Of a stretch of 64,000 nt of DNA, positions 33,621-44,989 are shown piece after piece. The translations under genes were made by a program, and so were the position numbers. Within the stretch, counting starts at the first letter, position 1. Each line of letters begins with the position of its first letter. Under the pieces are notes generated by a model, which was not told the DNA's origin, searched no databases, and saw nothing but the letters and a program-made list of their open reading frames with translations. Origin of the DNA: Odobenus rosmarus divergens (taxonomy: Eukaryota; Chordata; Mammalia; Carnivora; Odobenidae); assembly GCF_000321225.1 (NCBI RefSeq), contig NW_004450483.1:2823693-2887692 (forward strand), written 5' to 3'.

Positions 33621-34346
33621 CAATGCATCAGTGACAGAGTTTAGGGGAACCACGGTACCTTTTAAATCTATTTCCATCCAGAAAGACATGGGTTCTTCCA
33701 CTCCTCAAGAACTGCGGGGGTTCCCATGGCCGGGTACATGGTGGCAGCTTACCTGGCATGTGTCCTGCCCACAGGTGCTGCTATGTCCACGGAGGCACCA
33801 AGAACCAGCTCCCACACCTCCTCACCTGGCACTCAGAGTAGAGATGAGACTGTCAGCAGCACCAGGAACAAGGCTCCCTCCCCCTGGTTCTGCTGACCAG
33901 GACTCCTTCCAGAATGATGGTCAGATTTCCTCGTCTTAATTTTTAAATCTTGTTAAATTATCTGCGTGTCTCTATGAAGACTCAAATATTTTTTTTTGGA
34001 ACAAGTTGAGAGAGAAAGCCACTGAAAGAGAAATAAACAGTGAGCCAGGTAGTTGGGGGAAGTGTCCGTCTTGGGTCTGCCTGTTTACACAAGCCCCCTC
34101 CTCGCGCCTCTGACCAGCATCCACCATGTAAGAGCCCTAGTTACTAATCAATATCCTACAGTGCTCTGGTCATGCCCAAACACCACCATCCTCAAGCATT
34201 TGCTCAGTCTAGAGTGCTAGGCACAGAAAAACTAAACATCATTCCCTGACCCAAGGAACTTGTAATCTTGTTAGACAAGAACCTAGGCTCTGAAAAAGTT
34301 GAGGTGCTGTATAAGGCGATGTGTTTTTTGGAGCAGTTGGTGGTGG
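33621..34346. other. Spacer between two opposed LTRs
   Basis: Not retroviral. Contains a short Ser/Thr-rich frame after an acceptor-like cctgcccacag (about 33763-33773), and a weak reverse L2-like stretch at 34190-34270. No gene supported. Confidence 0.4.
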
Positions 34347-35333
34347 TGATGCGGTCGGGAGCTGATGGCCGAGAAAGAATTCTTGAGAGATGTCTTCAGT
34401 TCAAAAAAGGTGGTTTTAATGTTAAGAAAAAAAAGAAGAAGAAGAGAGCAGGAGGGGAAGAATGAAGGGGAGTAAGTCGGAGGGGGAGACGAACCATTAG
34501 AGACGATGGACTCTGAAAAACAAACTGAGGGTTCTAGAGGGGAGGGGGTTCGGGGGATGGGTTAGCCTGGTGATGGGTATTAAAGAGGGCACATTCTGTG
34601 TGGAGCACTGGGTGTTATGCACAAACAATGAATCATGGAACACTGCATCAAAAACTAATGATGTAATGTATGGTGGTTAACAATAAAAAAATTATTAAAA
34701 AAAAAAATCCATCAAAAGGTACACTTAGAGTATATTTTATTGTAAGTCAATTAAGACTCAATAAGTGTGAGTATGTGTGTGTGATAACAAAAATGTGTTA
34801 TTATACATGTATTGTGCTCTTTGTGCTTACCAGTGTATCATGGACATTGCTCCATGTCAGCACATAGAGATCTAGCCCATTCTTTTAAATAACTGTGTAA
34901 TATTTCATAGTATGGCTCAGTTTTCTTTGATGGACATTAAAACACTTCTTTTTGACAAAAAAAAAAAAAAAAAAAAAAAAGGTGGTTTTATGAAAGCATG
35001 GGGACAGGACCCGTGGGCAGAAAGAGCTGCTGCTTGCTGTCTGGGGATAGTGAGGAGCAACTGATTATATATATACTTTGCGGTTGGGATAAGTAAAGAT
35101 AAGGGAAGTTCCAAAATGACTTATATGCTAAAGAAGACTCACAGGATCCAGGGGTCCTGGCAATTGTCAAGCTGAGGTTGGTTTTCCCTCCAGCAAAGCA
35201 TTAACAGTTAAGACAGTTGGGAGTTTCCTGGGGGAAGGTTATAATCTGCCTACCTCAAGTATTTGTCAATGGGCGGCAGGTTATAAGGACATTTAATTTT
35301 ATCTACATTTCCTTCTGTTTTTGTTTCTCATCA
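34347..35333 (-). mobile_element. Solo LTR, minus strand, split by an L1
   Basis: A relative of the LTR at 33026-33615 in opposite orientation: tgatggccgagaaagaattc at one end, then after the L1 ggacaggacccgtgggcaga, ending near tttttgtttctcatca. The shared words (complement of ttctttcttggccatcggc and ctgcccacgggtcctgtccc) show the relationship. The LTR pieces are 34347-34418 and 34975-35333. No clear TSD at its ends. Confidence 0.8.
34419..34974 (+). mobile_element. Young L1 insertion with probable 3' transduction
   Basis: Inside the minus-strand LTR, a 5'-truncated L1 3' UTR (34419 to about 34708: gtcggagggggagacgaacc, gatgtaatgtatggtggtta, A-rich end) is followed by about 250 bp of non-L1-3'-UTR DNA, an ATTAAA signal at 34936-34941 and a poly(A) from about 34957. 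The whole unit is bounded by aaaaaaggtggtttta at 34403-34418 and 34975-34990, so the 250 bp was inserted with the L1. Family: currently or recently active carnivoran L1. Confidence 0.85.
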
Positions 35334-35839
35334 CATAAGGACAACGAGAGAGCAAATAAAAGCTATTTCCCTTTTGAGAAGAATTTTCTTTACTCCAGAA
35401 TGTAGCTGGCAATGATACTACTGGGGGATCAAGGATTCTGCTTTGGCTGCCTGGATACCACCCACACAGAGTGCCCTTCGACACTGATCTAATGACTCAA
35501 GTGAATCAAAATTCCTCTCCTTGAATCTGCAGACCAGGCTTGGAGGCTTCTACAAACCCTCAGATGTTGAGTATTGAATGCACAGAGTATCCAGCTATCT
35601 GGCTGAAACTTCCTTATTCCAGCAGTTGTTCTAGAAGCAGAGATAGCGGATGGGGGTATCTTGGAATGCTTCAAAGGCCCTCAGTCTCTATAGAAGCTAG
35701 ATCCTTTCTAAGTCCGGACACATTAATATCTGCTCTTCTCTTCTTCCTAGGTCTGTGGGACATTTAGCACTCAGCTCCCTTGATTTCGTTGGAGCCATCA
35801 GACTAGCCATTAGTCTGAGTACAAGTTATATATAATTCA
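35334..35839. other. Intergenic sequence, no gene seen
   Basis: No repeat family or coding region recognised. Short frames only. Confidence 0.4.
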
Positions 35840-36090
35840 AAGCTGGTGCGAGTGTTTCATGTTCTCTCATACGCCACAACAGTGACTCGGGAAGGCCACA
35901 TGTGAAGACAGTAGAGCTCTAGGATAGAAAAAGTCTGAACTGCTCAGTCATCACATGGAGGACAGCTGCCCACAAGAATTCTATGAGCAAGAAACAAATT
36001 TTGCTTGGGTTAAGCAATTGAGATTTCATTATCAATTTGTTGCTGGAGCATGACCTGGCCTCTCTTGACTCTGAAACATCCCAGAGTACT
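35840..36090 (+). mobile_element. Ancient MaLR-like LTR fragment (weak)
   Basis: tcacatggaggacagctgcc, gggttaagcaattgagattt and ggagcatgacctggcctctc recall the 3' part of old mammalian LTRs. Ends are not defined. Confidence 0.35.
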
Positions 36091-36354
36091 GATGGGGAGC
36101 AGAGGCTGGGAGGAGGGAGAGTCTTGAAATCCTTCAGTCTTTTAGACTTCTGTCTCTGCATTCAGTGCTCTTGTGTACCCCTTTCCCCTTGTCCTTTCCC
36201 CACCCCCACCACCTCCCCTCAGTTATCCTAAGATCTACCATAGCATTTCCCCATCAGTCTGCCACTATAGACAAGGAGACTTACCTGAACACCTTGCTTC
36301 CTAATCTGCTGTGATTCAGAAAACATCAGGCCCAAAGGAGATCCTGGAGCCTAC
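36091..36354. other. Intergenic sequence, no gene seen
   Basis: C-rich segment near 36180-36230, otherwise nothing recognised. Confidence 0.35.
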
Positions 36355-36490
36355 CCAGTTCAACATTTTCACTGAATAGAAGGAATCCATGGTTTAGGAG
36401 GTAATGCAACTTGCCCAAGGTCATACAACACCTAGGTGATAGGACTGATACCAGGCCTCCTGTTTCCTAGGCCTGAACTTTCTCCTCTGT
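36355..36490 (-). mobile_element. MIR fragment, minus strand
   Basis: aacttgcccaaggtcataca followed by cctaggtgataggactgata matches the reverse MIR core. Flanking parts diverged. Confidence 0.55.
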
Positions 36491-36860
36491 CTCTTCCTAT
36501 TGACCTGGGTCCCTGTCTCACCCAGGGATGATAGGCATGTTATTCTTCATGACTTGTATTAAGGAAAAATTATCAAAATCTTGAAATCAAAGAAAAATAC
36601 ACCATGTCCTTTAATGCTATACCGGGGCATTGTTTAACAAGCCCACTAAAGAGTTATTAATTTTCTGGGAGAATGTAGTTGTGCTTCATACTATTTGATT
36701 AGAGCCTAGACACTTCGAAATTATATGTACAGCTGTGGAATTCTGTCTGGCAAAAGAAGATGACTTCAGTGGTCATTAACCAGTTTTTATCTAGCCTGAT
36801 AATCTTTTTCTTCCCCTCTGCCTGCCTGCCTTTCTTCCTTCCTTCCTTCCTTTGTTTTTA
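36491..36860. other. AT-rich unique sequence with a (TTCC)n run
   Basis: 36560-36790 is AT-rich, repeat-free and includes agagttattaattttctggg; it may be conserved non-coding DNA. A (CTGC)(TTCC)n microsatellite lies at about 36818-36853. Confidence 0.35.
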
Positions 36861-37056
36861 TTTTTTTTTAAGATTTTATTTTTTTATTTGAGAGAGAGAG
36901 AGAGAACGAGTGGTGGGGAGGGGCAGAGGGAGAAGGAGAAGCAGAATCTCCGATGAGCAGGGAGTCCAATGCGGGCCTCAAACCCAGGACCTGAGATCAT
37001 GACCTGAGCCGAAGGCAGATAGATGCTTCACCGACTGAGCCACCCGGGAGCTCCCC
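36861..37056 (-). mobile_element. Can-SINE, minus strand
   Basis: Reverse SINE from ttttttttaagattttattt through a GAGAGA tract to gactgagccacccgggagct. ccttcctttgtttt and cctttcctttgttttt flank it as the duplication. Confidence 0.94.
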
Positions 37057-39289
37057 CTTTCCTTTGTTTTTAAAAATACCTTTCTTGATGGACCATACTT
37101 ACCTAAGTTCCACACGTGCTCTTGGAACTAGTTTCTCCATCTTACCAGTTCTCTCATTCATTAATGAATATGTTGAATAAAATCTGTAACACGTATATAT
37201 TCTATGTTTGTAAGGAAAGTCATGTTTATAACTTCATCAGAATTATATGTTGACTCCTGAGAGAAGTGTCCACTGGTTTTGTCCTTTGGTGGCATAGTGC
37301 CTGACCCAGAACCGGAAGTGTAAGTGTCCACCTCATGAATAACTAAATGAGAGCCTATCCATCACGATCATAGCTCATAGATCTGCATTTTATCAGGATC
37401 GTTGAAGACTCAACTCCAAAGAGAAGCTCTGGTGTAGGAATCTCAGGGACTAGGAGAATCTCTAGGGGAAATGCCTGGGCTTTTATGAGCCTTGCCTCAG
37501 AAGCACTCCCTTCATTTTCACACAGAAACAAGGTACTTCTGTCCTGACGCGCTCATGGCCATACCTCCTAGCTCAGCATGGGAAGCTGGGATACGCATGT
37601 TCCTCAGAGCTCCCTCAGACAGACCCAGCAGTGACGTGTTCATGGCCCCCGAAGTTAGGAGGGAGAGGCAGGCTGCAATTCCATTCACTCATCCTTCCCC
37701 TAATATATCCCATCAGCTTAGCTGGTCATCCCTGGCTTTCAGTGAAACCCCCCCAGGTAGCCAGGAGCCAGAACAATCTACCCTGTCCCTCACCCACCTG
37801 CTCTATTTATAGCTTTTGTAGCAAGAACCCTGTCCTTCCGAAAGACAAGGCTTAGAATGGTGCCGTTGCCCAGAAACTTCCATAGGGGTTTCTGGGTTAG
37901 TTTTCCCTTCCACCTACAGGCACTTCCAGGTCCTCAAACACTTCAGGCCAGTTAGCTTTCCACTCTCCAATAAGCAGACCCTGATACCCAGAGGACTGCG
38001 GCTGCACAGAGTTTCTTCATAAAGAGCAGTGTCCTTCCCTTGTCCAGGAGCTTCGCTTGAGCTGAAGGAAACAATTCGTTTTGACTGTCATGATTTATCC
38101 TTCCCGGCAGCAGCCCAGTGTTTATCATTCAACACAAGGCTTGGGTAGGACTGAGTGGATCGGAACTAAAGCAGCTGATTTATATTCAGAGAGGAGTTTA
38201 AATTAACTGTGCCGAAGTCAAATCTCGCCTTGCCCGTGTTTGCTTTTTCTGAGCAGTGCCGAGGACTTATGCTTTGGTCCATCCAAATTCCTAATGGGCC
38301 AAGTGCCCCAATTACAGATGATTCTGTGAACATCCATAGCTTCTGAGAGCTGAACCAAGGATGATTCAGGAGAAGGCTTGGTGTCCTTCAGCTGGTGGTG
38401 GGCAGATGACCCCGAGGGAAGCATAGCTGCTGTAGGCTTGGCAAAGCTCTGACTGGGTTGAGTGACTGTCACCGTCTTCCATGGCCCTCCCCCGGCGGGG
38501 GCCTCAGAACACAGAAGACAGGTGGTACTTTTTGATGGGATGGATGCTGGGCAGGGGGAGTGGGTCATGCGCTAGATGAAACAGGACTGGCTTTTTTGGA
38601 TCAGTGTATTGATAATGTTGAGGCTAGGCGAGATGAGTACCAGCGGGGCGTGGGGGGGCTATTATACGATTCTCTCTACTTTGAATATGCTTGAAATTTC
38701 CATAGTTAAAAGTTGTTTTTGTTTTAACAGAAGGGAATTTTGTGGGCCAGAGACCTGAGAGAGAAGCAGAAGAGGTGAGACCTTGAAAGTTCATACTTAG
38801 AGAAGCCCCTGAAATCCAGAAAGACCCCACTATTTTCTGATGCTCTGCCCTGTGGGTTAATAACCTGCTGGAGGAACCAGGTGTCTGGAACCAGACTCAG
38901 CTGCTGATGTCACGGAGCAAACTGCTTGAATGGGAAGGTTCTGGGTGGCTGACACTTTTGCTTGCCTCCCTAACTGTCATTCCCCCTTTGCCCTCACCAG
39001 CAGAAGGTCACTGTGTTCAGCACCATGCTTGGGGGAGGTGGGCTCAGACCCTGGGAATGAATCATATCAGTGATTGATTTAGGGGTGTCCATGAGACCTA
39101 GTTCTGACCAGCGAGGTGAAAGGAAAAGTCGTTGGGGTGGGGCTGAACACAGGGAAATATTTTCCTTTCTGATGAACAGAAGAGTTACGTTAGAAGAAAT
39201 CTTTCTTTCCTTGGTATTTTTGCATGCTGGCATGGCCTTTCAAGGATCTCTGGCCTCCTTTCTCGTTCTGACCTCACCACCTATGAGGT
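37057..39289. other. Repeat-poor intergenic sequence
   Basis: About 2.2 kb without a recognised transposon, unusual for this window. 38030-38230 is AT-balanced with CpG dinucleotides (caattcgttttgactgtcat, tgatttatattcagagagga) and is a weak candidate for conserved non-coding DNA. No exon recognised; the frames at 37492-37812 and 38218-38568 have no known motif. Confidence 0.4.
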
Positions 39290-39738
39290 TCCTCCTCCAT
39301 CACACCTCTCCAGCCACACTGGCCTCCTTGCTTTCCTAGAACGTGCCGAGCAAGCTCCTGCCTCAGGGCCTTTGCACTTGCTGTTCCTGCTACCTAGAAT
39401 ACTCTTCCTCTAGATCCTCACTGGCTCCTTCTTTCACCTTCTTTAAGTCTGTTCTCAAATATCAGCTTCTCACCATTTAAAAAGATTTCCTTATCTTTTT
39501 CTTCTTTCCCCTTTATCTTTATTCTCTTTTTTTTATTTTTCTCCATAGCACATACTATGTTGCTTTGTAATTTTCCTATTTATTTTATTTTTCATTTCTC
39601 CTTTACCCATGAGAATGGAAGCTCCTTGAGAACAGGAATTTCTGTCAGTTGTATTCATTGTTGTGTCCTCAATACTGAGAAATGTGCCCCACACATAGCA
39701 CTTAATAAATATTTGTTGAATGAATGAATGAATGGACA
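39290..39738 (+). mobile_element. L2 LINE 3' end
   Basis: Textbook L2 terminus: cagggcctttgcacttgctg, agaatggaagctccttgaga, tagcacttaataaatatttg, then a (GAAT)n end at 39718-39735. Confidence 0.88.
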
Positions 39739-39894
39739 CTGTACTTTAAGCTCCAACAGCCATTTTGTGACCATGAGGACAAATCAAGAACATCCCCCAG
39801 AAACAGACCTATAGCACCATCATCATCAAGCTGCTGATTTAACAACTCTACCTGAGGAATGGTTGTTAATTGAAGTAATGATATTCTAATAGTT

Positions 39895-40090
39895 GGGGTG
39901 TCTGGGTGGCTTAGTTGGTTAAGCGACTGCCTTCAGCTCAGGGCATGATCCCAGGGTCCTGGGATCGAGTCCCGCATCAAGCTTCTTGCTCAGCGGAGAG
40001 TCTGCTTCTCCCTCTCCCTCTGTCTCTCTCCTCTGCTGTGCTCTCCTGCTCTCTCTGTCAAATAAATAAAATAAAATAAAATAAAATAAA
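39895..40090 (+). mobile_element. Can-SINE, plus strand, 17-bp TSD
   Basis: ggggtgtctgggtggcttag head, CT-rich body, (AAAAT)n tail. The TSD is atgatattctaatagtt (39878-39894) versus atgatatcctaatagtt (40091-40107). Confidence 0.97.
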
Positions 40091-40107
40091 ATGATATCCT
40101 AATAGTT

Positions 40108-40784
40108 TAAGCCACTGTTGGCCAGGGAATTTTTTACTTGTTGCTGAAATCATCCTGGATGATATACCCTTCAAACATGCTGGGGTGAGAGCCAAAGAAA
40201 ACTTTATCATGCCATCCTAAGAGCATTTAGGCACAGGCTCTCTGGGGGAAGAATAGGGTATCTGGGCTCTGGTGTGTCTGGAGCATCTTCAGTTGAGGAG
40301 GTGAGCAGCCTGACCTCCAATGGCACCAAGGCGATGGACATTCCAATATCCACTTTCATTACAGATACCAGGTCCAGAGACTTCGAAGGGATTTCCAGCC
40401 TTGGTGTTCAAGAAATAACCTGTCTGTCAGCATGCTCATTTTGTAAATGAAGTAACAGAGATCGGTTGGCCCTGGGCTGGGTCCCCTCTAGCCACACAGC
40501 TCCTGCAGCAGGACTGGACAAGCAGCAAGGACTCTTGCCTTCTCTGCTGATCTGCTTTCTTCCTATTTTCACGAGTTCCAGAATCCACTGTATATCTGGG
40601 AGGCTGAGGATTCTCATACCACCTCCCTCTTACAATAAGGGGAGGTTGGATGTTGCTAATTATCTGGTCATCTGAACTTGCCTAGACAGGTAACAACAAG
40701 TCACTGGCTAGGACTCTGGGACAACCGCCAACAATGTTAGGAAGGCAGGGTTCAATCTGTTCTTCATTAGGTAACCAGAGGGCT
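40108..40784. other. Intergenic sequence, no gene seen
   Basis: No repeat or coding region recognised. Confidence 0.4.
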
Positions 40785-41565
40785 CTTTCACAGTGTAGAT
40801 CACATCATGTCACTCTCCTGCTCAAGAACCTTCCATGGACTTTCATTGCCCTGAAATAAGAATCCAAACTTCTTAGCAAGGCCTATGAATCCTTGCTGGA
40901 TCTGGTTGCCTACCCCTCAGACTCGCTTCCCACCAACTCCTCATTTCTACCTCACCAAGCTCCAGGCACAAGCTTCTCTTTGTTCCTACCCCAGGACCTT
41001 GGCAACCACTGTTCTCTCTCCCTGGGATGCTCCCCCAGCTCTTTGCATGACTGAGTTGTTCTTGACCTTGAGGTCCCAATCTCTGTATTTCTTTAGAGAA
41101 ATATTCTGACTTCCCTCCTTACCTGAAGTGGGAGTATCCTCCACATATCCACCTGGTATTTCATTAAGAGCTCTTACCATAGCCTGCAATCAACTTGGTT
41201 GCTTATTTACTTATTTTTTTTAAAGATTTTATTTATTTATTTGACAGAGAGAGAGACAGCGAGAGAGGGAACACAAGCAGGGGGAGTGGGAAAGGGAGAA
41301 GCAGGCTTCCCGCCAAGCAGGGAGCCCGATGCAGGGCTCAATCCCAGGACCCTGAGATCATGACCTGAGCCGAAGGCAGATGCTTAACCAACTGAGCCAC
41401 CCAGGTGCCCTGCCTATTTACTTATTTATCGGATGTCTTCCCAACTAGACTCTCCTTCCTTCTTAGCTGCATCCTCAGGGCCTTGTTCAGTGCCCAGCAT
41501 GGAATAATGCTCAGTAGCTATGCTGAGTAAATAAATAAAAAGACGAATGAATGCTTCTATTCATC
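40785..41565 (+). mobile_element. L2 LINE, split by a SINE
   Basis: cactctcctgctcaagaacc, aggcctatgaatccttgctg and gggatgctcccccagctctt, then, after the SINE, ctgcatcctcagggccttgt and gagtaaataaataaaaagac. Long and fairly well preserved L2 3' region. Confidence 0.85.
41217..41411 (-). mobile_element. Can-SINE, minus strand, inside L2
   Basis: Reverse SINE ending actgagccacccaggtgccc. The TSD is gcttatttacttatttt (41201-41217) versus gcctatttacttattta (41412-41428). Confidence 0.96.
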
Positions 41566-43453
41566 TCCTCCCCTGCATCAGACCGCCAATCCTCCACAGG
41601 ACCCTGGCCCAGAGACCCCGTGATGGCCGTGGACAAATCACAAGTGTCATAGCCACGGGATAGTAAAGCTCCAACTCAGTCCAAAGGGGATGGCACAAGC
41701 CAGCCCACCCTCCAGGGTGTACCCCCACTTCTGGCCATCACCCCAATTCTGCCCTGAGCAATCTTCAACCTTCTGACCACAGGTGAGCTCTGTCTCCCCA
41801 GGTTTTCTCCACGGCTGGTTGGAGGAAGTAAGGCCTGGCCACCTTGCAGCCAACAGGGCAGTCCAGCAATGACTGAGGGGCAGCCGCTGAGATGCTGGGG
41901 CAGCCCCAAGCAGCGGTCCCCCCAGGAGTCTGCCTGGGTCTTCCTGTGCTGGTTTGTTTCATGGGAACATAGTTAGGAGAGTGTCCCCTAAATCAAGTAA
42001 TTTGGGGAATTCCAACAGGGAAGGAAGTGGAAACCCTCACCTTGTATAAGGGGTAGAGTTTGCAGTATTGGAAAGATAACTGGTGAGGTGACATTCACCC
42101 TTGCCTCTCATGCCCAACCCCAGCAAGGAAATGGCTCACACATGCACACACACACACACACACACGCAATATACACTCATATGCACACATGCACACGCAT
42201 GCACACAATACACACATATACACAGTTACTCCCACAAAAAGACGTCTCTCCCTTTCTTTAGAAGTCTTTAATGTTTCAGGGAAAGTACTTAGATCAGAAA
42301 CTCCCTGGCCCGTATGCTGATGATTAAGGAGATCAGAATGACCACACCAGGTTGGCCTCTTGGCTGACACAGGCCCCAATTCTGTCTCTGCTGCAGATCT
42401 CCGAGAAATGGTTAATGCAATGATAGGGATGTTTTTCCTGATATCAGATTCCGAGTGTTCCTGCTGTCCCCAAACATCCAGTTTCCCTTAATATGTTCCA
42501 ATCCAGGTCTGTCATCCTTGTCTTAAATCTAGTTATAATTTCAGCTGTCAGTTTATTTCCCAAAGTGAGAGTAGTAAACAAGACTTTAATGAATCCATCA
42601 GAAGTGCTGCTGTGCAAACAGGAGCTGGGGAAGGATGGATATTGCACCGAGAAGCAGAAGTGCTGGGTCTTGGGCCTTTGCACCACTCACTGGCTGAGAA
42701 CCTGGGAGGTCACGACCTCAGGGGGTCAATGTCGGCATCTGCACATGTGAGCAATATTAATACCACCCTGCCTGGAGAGAGACTTCAGGTTCTCTGTGGT
42801 GCTGACTTGTCTCCATAGCACTGCTTCTGATGGGGAGGAGCAGACCAAAGACACAGCTCCTCTCCTCCGGGAATTTGCTGGTGGGTTGGAGGAAGTTCTG
42901 AATCTCTCTGTGCTTATCCACCAAGTGTCAGGGTTGAGCACCATCAGTCTTTTCCCCTCTTGGAGAGGAAGACTGGTATAGGAGACACGGTTTCCAGGAT
43001 CACCTTTCTAGCAAACACTACTAGGTGGCCTCACACTTCAGGGGAGGATGGGCCCTGCATCTGGCCCCAGGGATGGAGTTTGAATCGTCTAACAAATCAA
43101 TGTTGATTCCTGTCCCCTTGACGGTTTAGTGGACATGTGTCACAGTTCCAGCTAAGGTGGCTTGCAGGAAACTTCACAGGGGTAAGGAAAGGAACTTCTA
43201 GAGAGGTTATGTTCTTTCTCGAGGAGAGAGATTCTCTCTTCTGACCTCTGGATATTATTGGGAGAGGATGTGATGGCTGGCGCTGCTGACACTGCTTTGT
43301 CCTACTGAGGGGAGGAATGAATGTGCTGAGGATGGCAGGTGGAAAAACACGTGTGTCTCTGCCCTAATGTTCTCTTCTTATAAGGACACTTTGGATCTAG
43401 AACTACACCCCCCCAACACACAAAGGCCTCATTTTAACTTAAGTATCTCTTTA
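41566..43453. other. Intergenic sequence with (CA)n tract
   Basis: Mostly unique. 41660-41950 is GC-rich with overlapping chance frames. 42480-42640 is repeat-free and moderately AT-rich. No coding region recognised. Confidence 0.4.
42136..42226. repeat. Imperfect (CA)n microsatellite
   Basis: A run of CACACACA units with ATGC interruptions (cacatgcacacacacacaca and following). Translation products of this stretch are artefacts. Confidence 0.92.
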
Positions 43454-43632
43454 TTTTTTTTAAGATTTATTTATTTATTTGACAGAGAGAGTGCTAGCAG
43501 AGGGAAGGGGCAGAGGGAGAAGCAGACTCCCCGCTGAACAGGGAGCCCGACTCAGGGCTTGATCCCGGGACCCTGGGATCCTGACCTGAGGCGAAAGCAG
43601 ATGCTTAACCAACTGAGCCACCCAGGCGCCCC
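43454..43632 (-). mobile_element. Can-SINE, minus strand
   Basis: Reverse SINE from tttttttaagatttatttat to gagccacccaggcgcccc. Flanks taacttaagtatctcttta and taacttagttacctcttta form the duplication. Confidence 0.95.
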
Positions 43633-43784
43633 TAACTTAGTTACCTCTTTAAAGACACTGTCTTCAAATAGGGTCACACTCTGAAATGCTGAGTGCTAGG
43701 GCTTCCACGTACGAATTTTGAGACCAGCCTTTCCCTTCCAGTGAGAAGCAGTCCACGGGAGAAACACATACTAATTTCCACTGC

Positions 43785-43885
43785 AAGTGAGAAAAGAGAG
43801 AGAAGATAGAGGAGAAGGAAGAAGAGACTAAGAAGGAGAAAGAAGAGAAGGAGGAAGGGACAAGGGAAAATGAAGAACAGAGGTA
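43785..43885. repeat. Polypurine (GA-rich) tract
   Basis: About 100 bp that is almost entirely A/G (aagaggagaaggaagaagag-type words), with rare pyrimidines. A low-complexity sequence with potential to form triplex DNA. Confidence 0.8.
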
Positions 43886-44099
43886 TGCAGGTGGAGAGGG
43901 GTCTGCAGAAAGATTCAGCGTGCGGGCACCACCCAGCTCTGAGGGTCTGCCCACCTGGACATCTGGGTCAAGTCTGCAAACGACAACAGACCCGAGGAGA
44001 AAGGGAAGCCAGCTCAAGCCCCTTCCAGCCAGTGAATGTTGCCAGCTTGCTGTGTGCAGAGGGATTGGTGGTCTAAATGAAACCCAGCACTGCGGAGTT

Positions 44100-44320
44100 T
44101 ACTTACAGATATAGTCGTAGAAGATATTCATAATTGATTGTGTAGGTTTAAATGCTTGTGAAAGTTTATTTATTATCTTAACCGGAATCTCTGCATGAAG
44201 TTCATCGTAAACAGAATCCTAATTTGGGGAACTCGGTAAGATACGAGTCATAATTAATATATTGAGATCTGGGGGAATTCTATTCTTCGTCTGAGCTCCT
44301 ACAAATCCTACCTACTGATC
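44100..44320. promoter_or_regulatory. Candidate conserved non-coding element A
   Basis: Repeat-free AT-rich island with CpGs and homeodomain-type cores: ttcataattgattgtg (44129 onward) and agtcataattaatatattga (44247 onward). Its composition differs from the flanking transposon-rich DNA. Conservation itself cannot be seen from one sequence. Confidence 0.3.
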
Positions 44321-44600
44321 AAAGAACGGGAGGTACAGAGAAAGAACCACACAAGTATAAACTGTTATTGCGATGTGCTCCAGGTGAATAATAAATGGCT
44401 GCCTGCCTTTGTTTTTCAGTCCTCCCTGTTATGGACTCAGTTCCAAGACCCAGAAGAGACGACAGTGAGCAACCAAAGGAACACATTCAGGACAAGGCAA
44501 CTAGAGTGTCCATCATTTCCACTGTGCTCACCCATTGCTGAGTGACAGACCGATCACAGCCTTGGGCAAAAGCAACATAGATCAAAAAAAATTATCTTGA

Positions 44601-44788
44601 GGGCACCTGGGTGGTTCAGTCGTTAAGCGACTGCCTTCAGCTCAGGTCATGATCTCAGGGTCCTGGGATCGAGTCCCGTATCGGGCTCCCTACTCAGCAG
44701 GGGAGTCTGCTACTCCCTCTCCTCTGCCCCTCCTCCCTGCTTGCACTGTGCGTGCACGCTCGCTCTCTCTCAAATAAATAAAATCTTT
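44601..44788 (+). mobile_element. Can-SINE, plus strand, perfect 16-bp TSD
   Basis: gggcacctgggtggttcagt head, body gatcgagtcccgtatcgggc, AAATAAATAAAATC tail. Perfect duplication aaaaaaattatcttga at 44585-44600 and 44789-44804. One of the youngest insertions here. Confidence 0.97.
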
Positions 44789-44989
44789 AAAAAAATTATC
44801 TTGAAAGCACTTGATTTTCCATCTTTCCCCTCAAAAGAATTCAAGTGGACACCTAGGGGCAAGGGGGATTTTGTTGGACCTTCTTGCAGTTATTTTATAG
44901 CTTAGTTTGGGGCTAGGGGCATCTTAATCACCATTAAGTCTTCCAGAAGGGCTCTCCTCTTAAACGAGACAGGTAAATCCATACAGATC

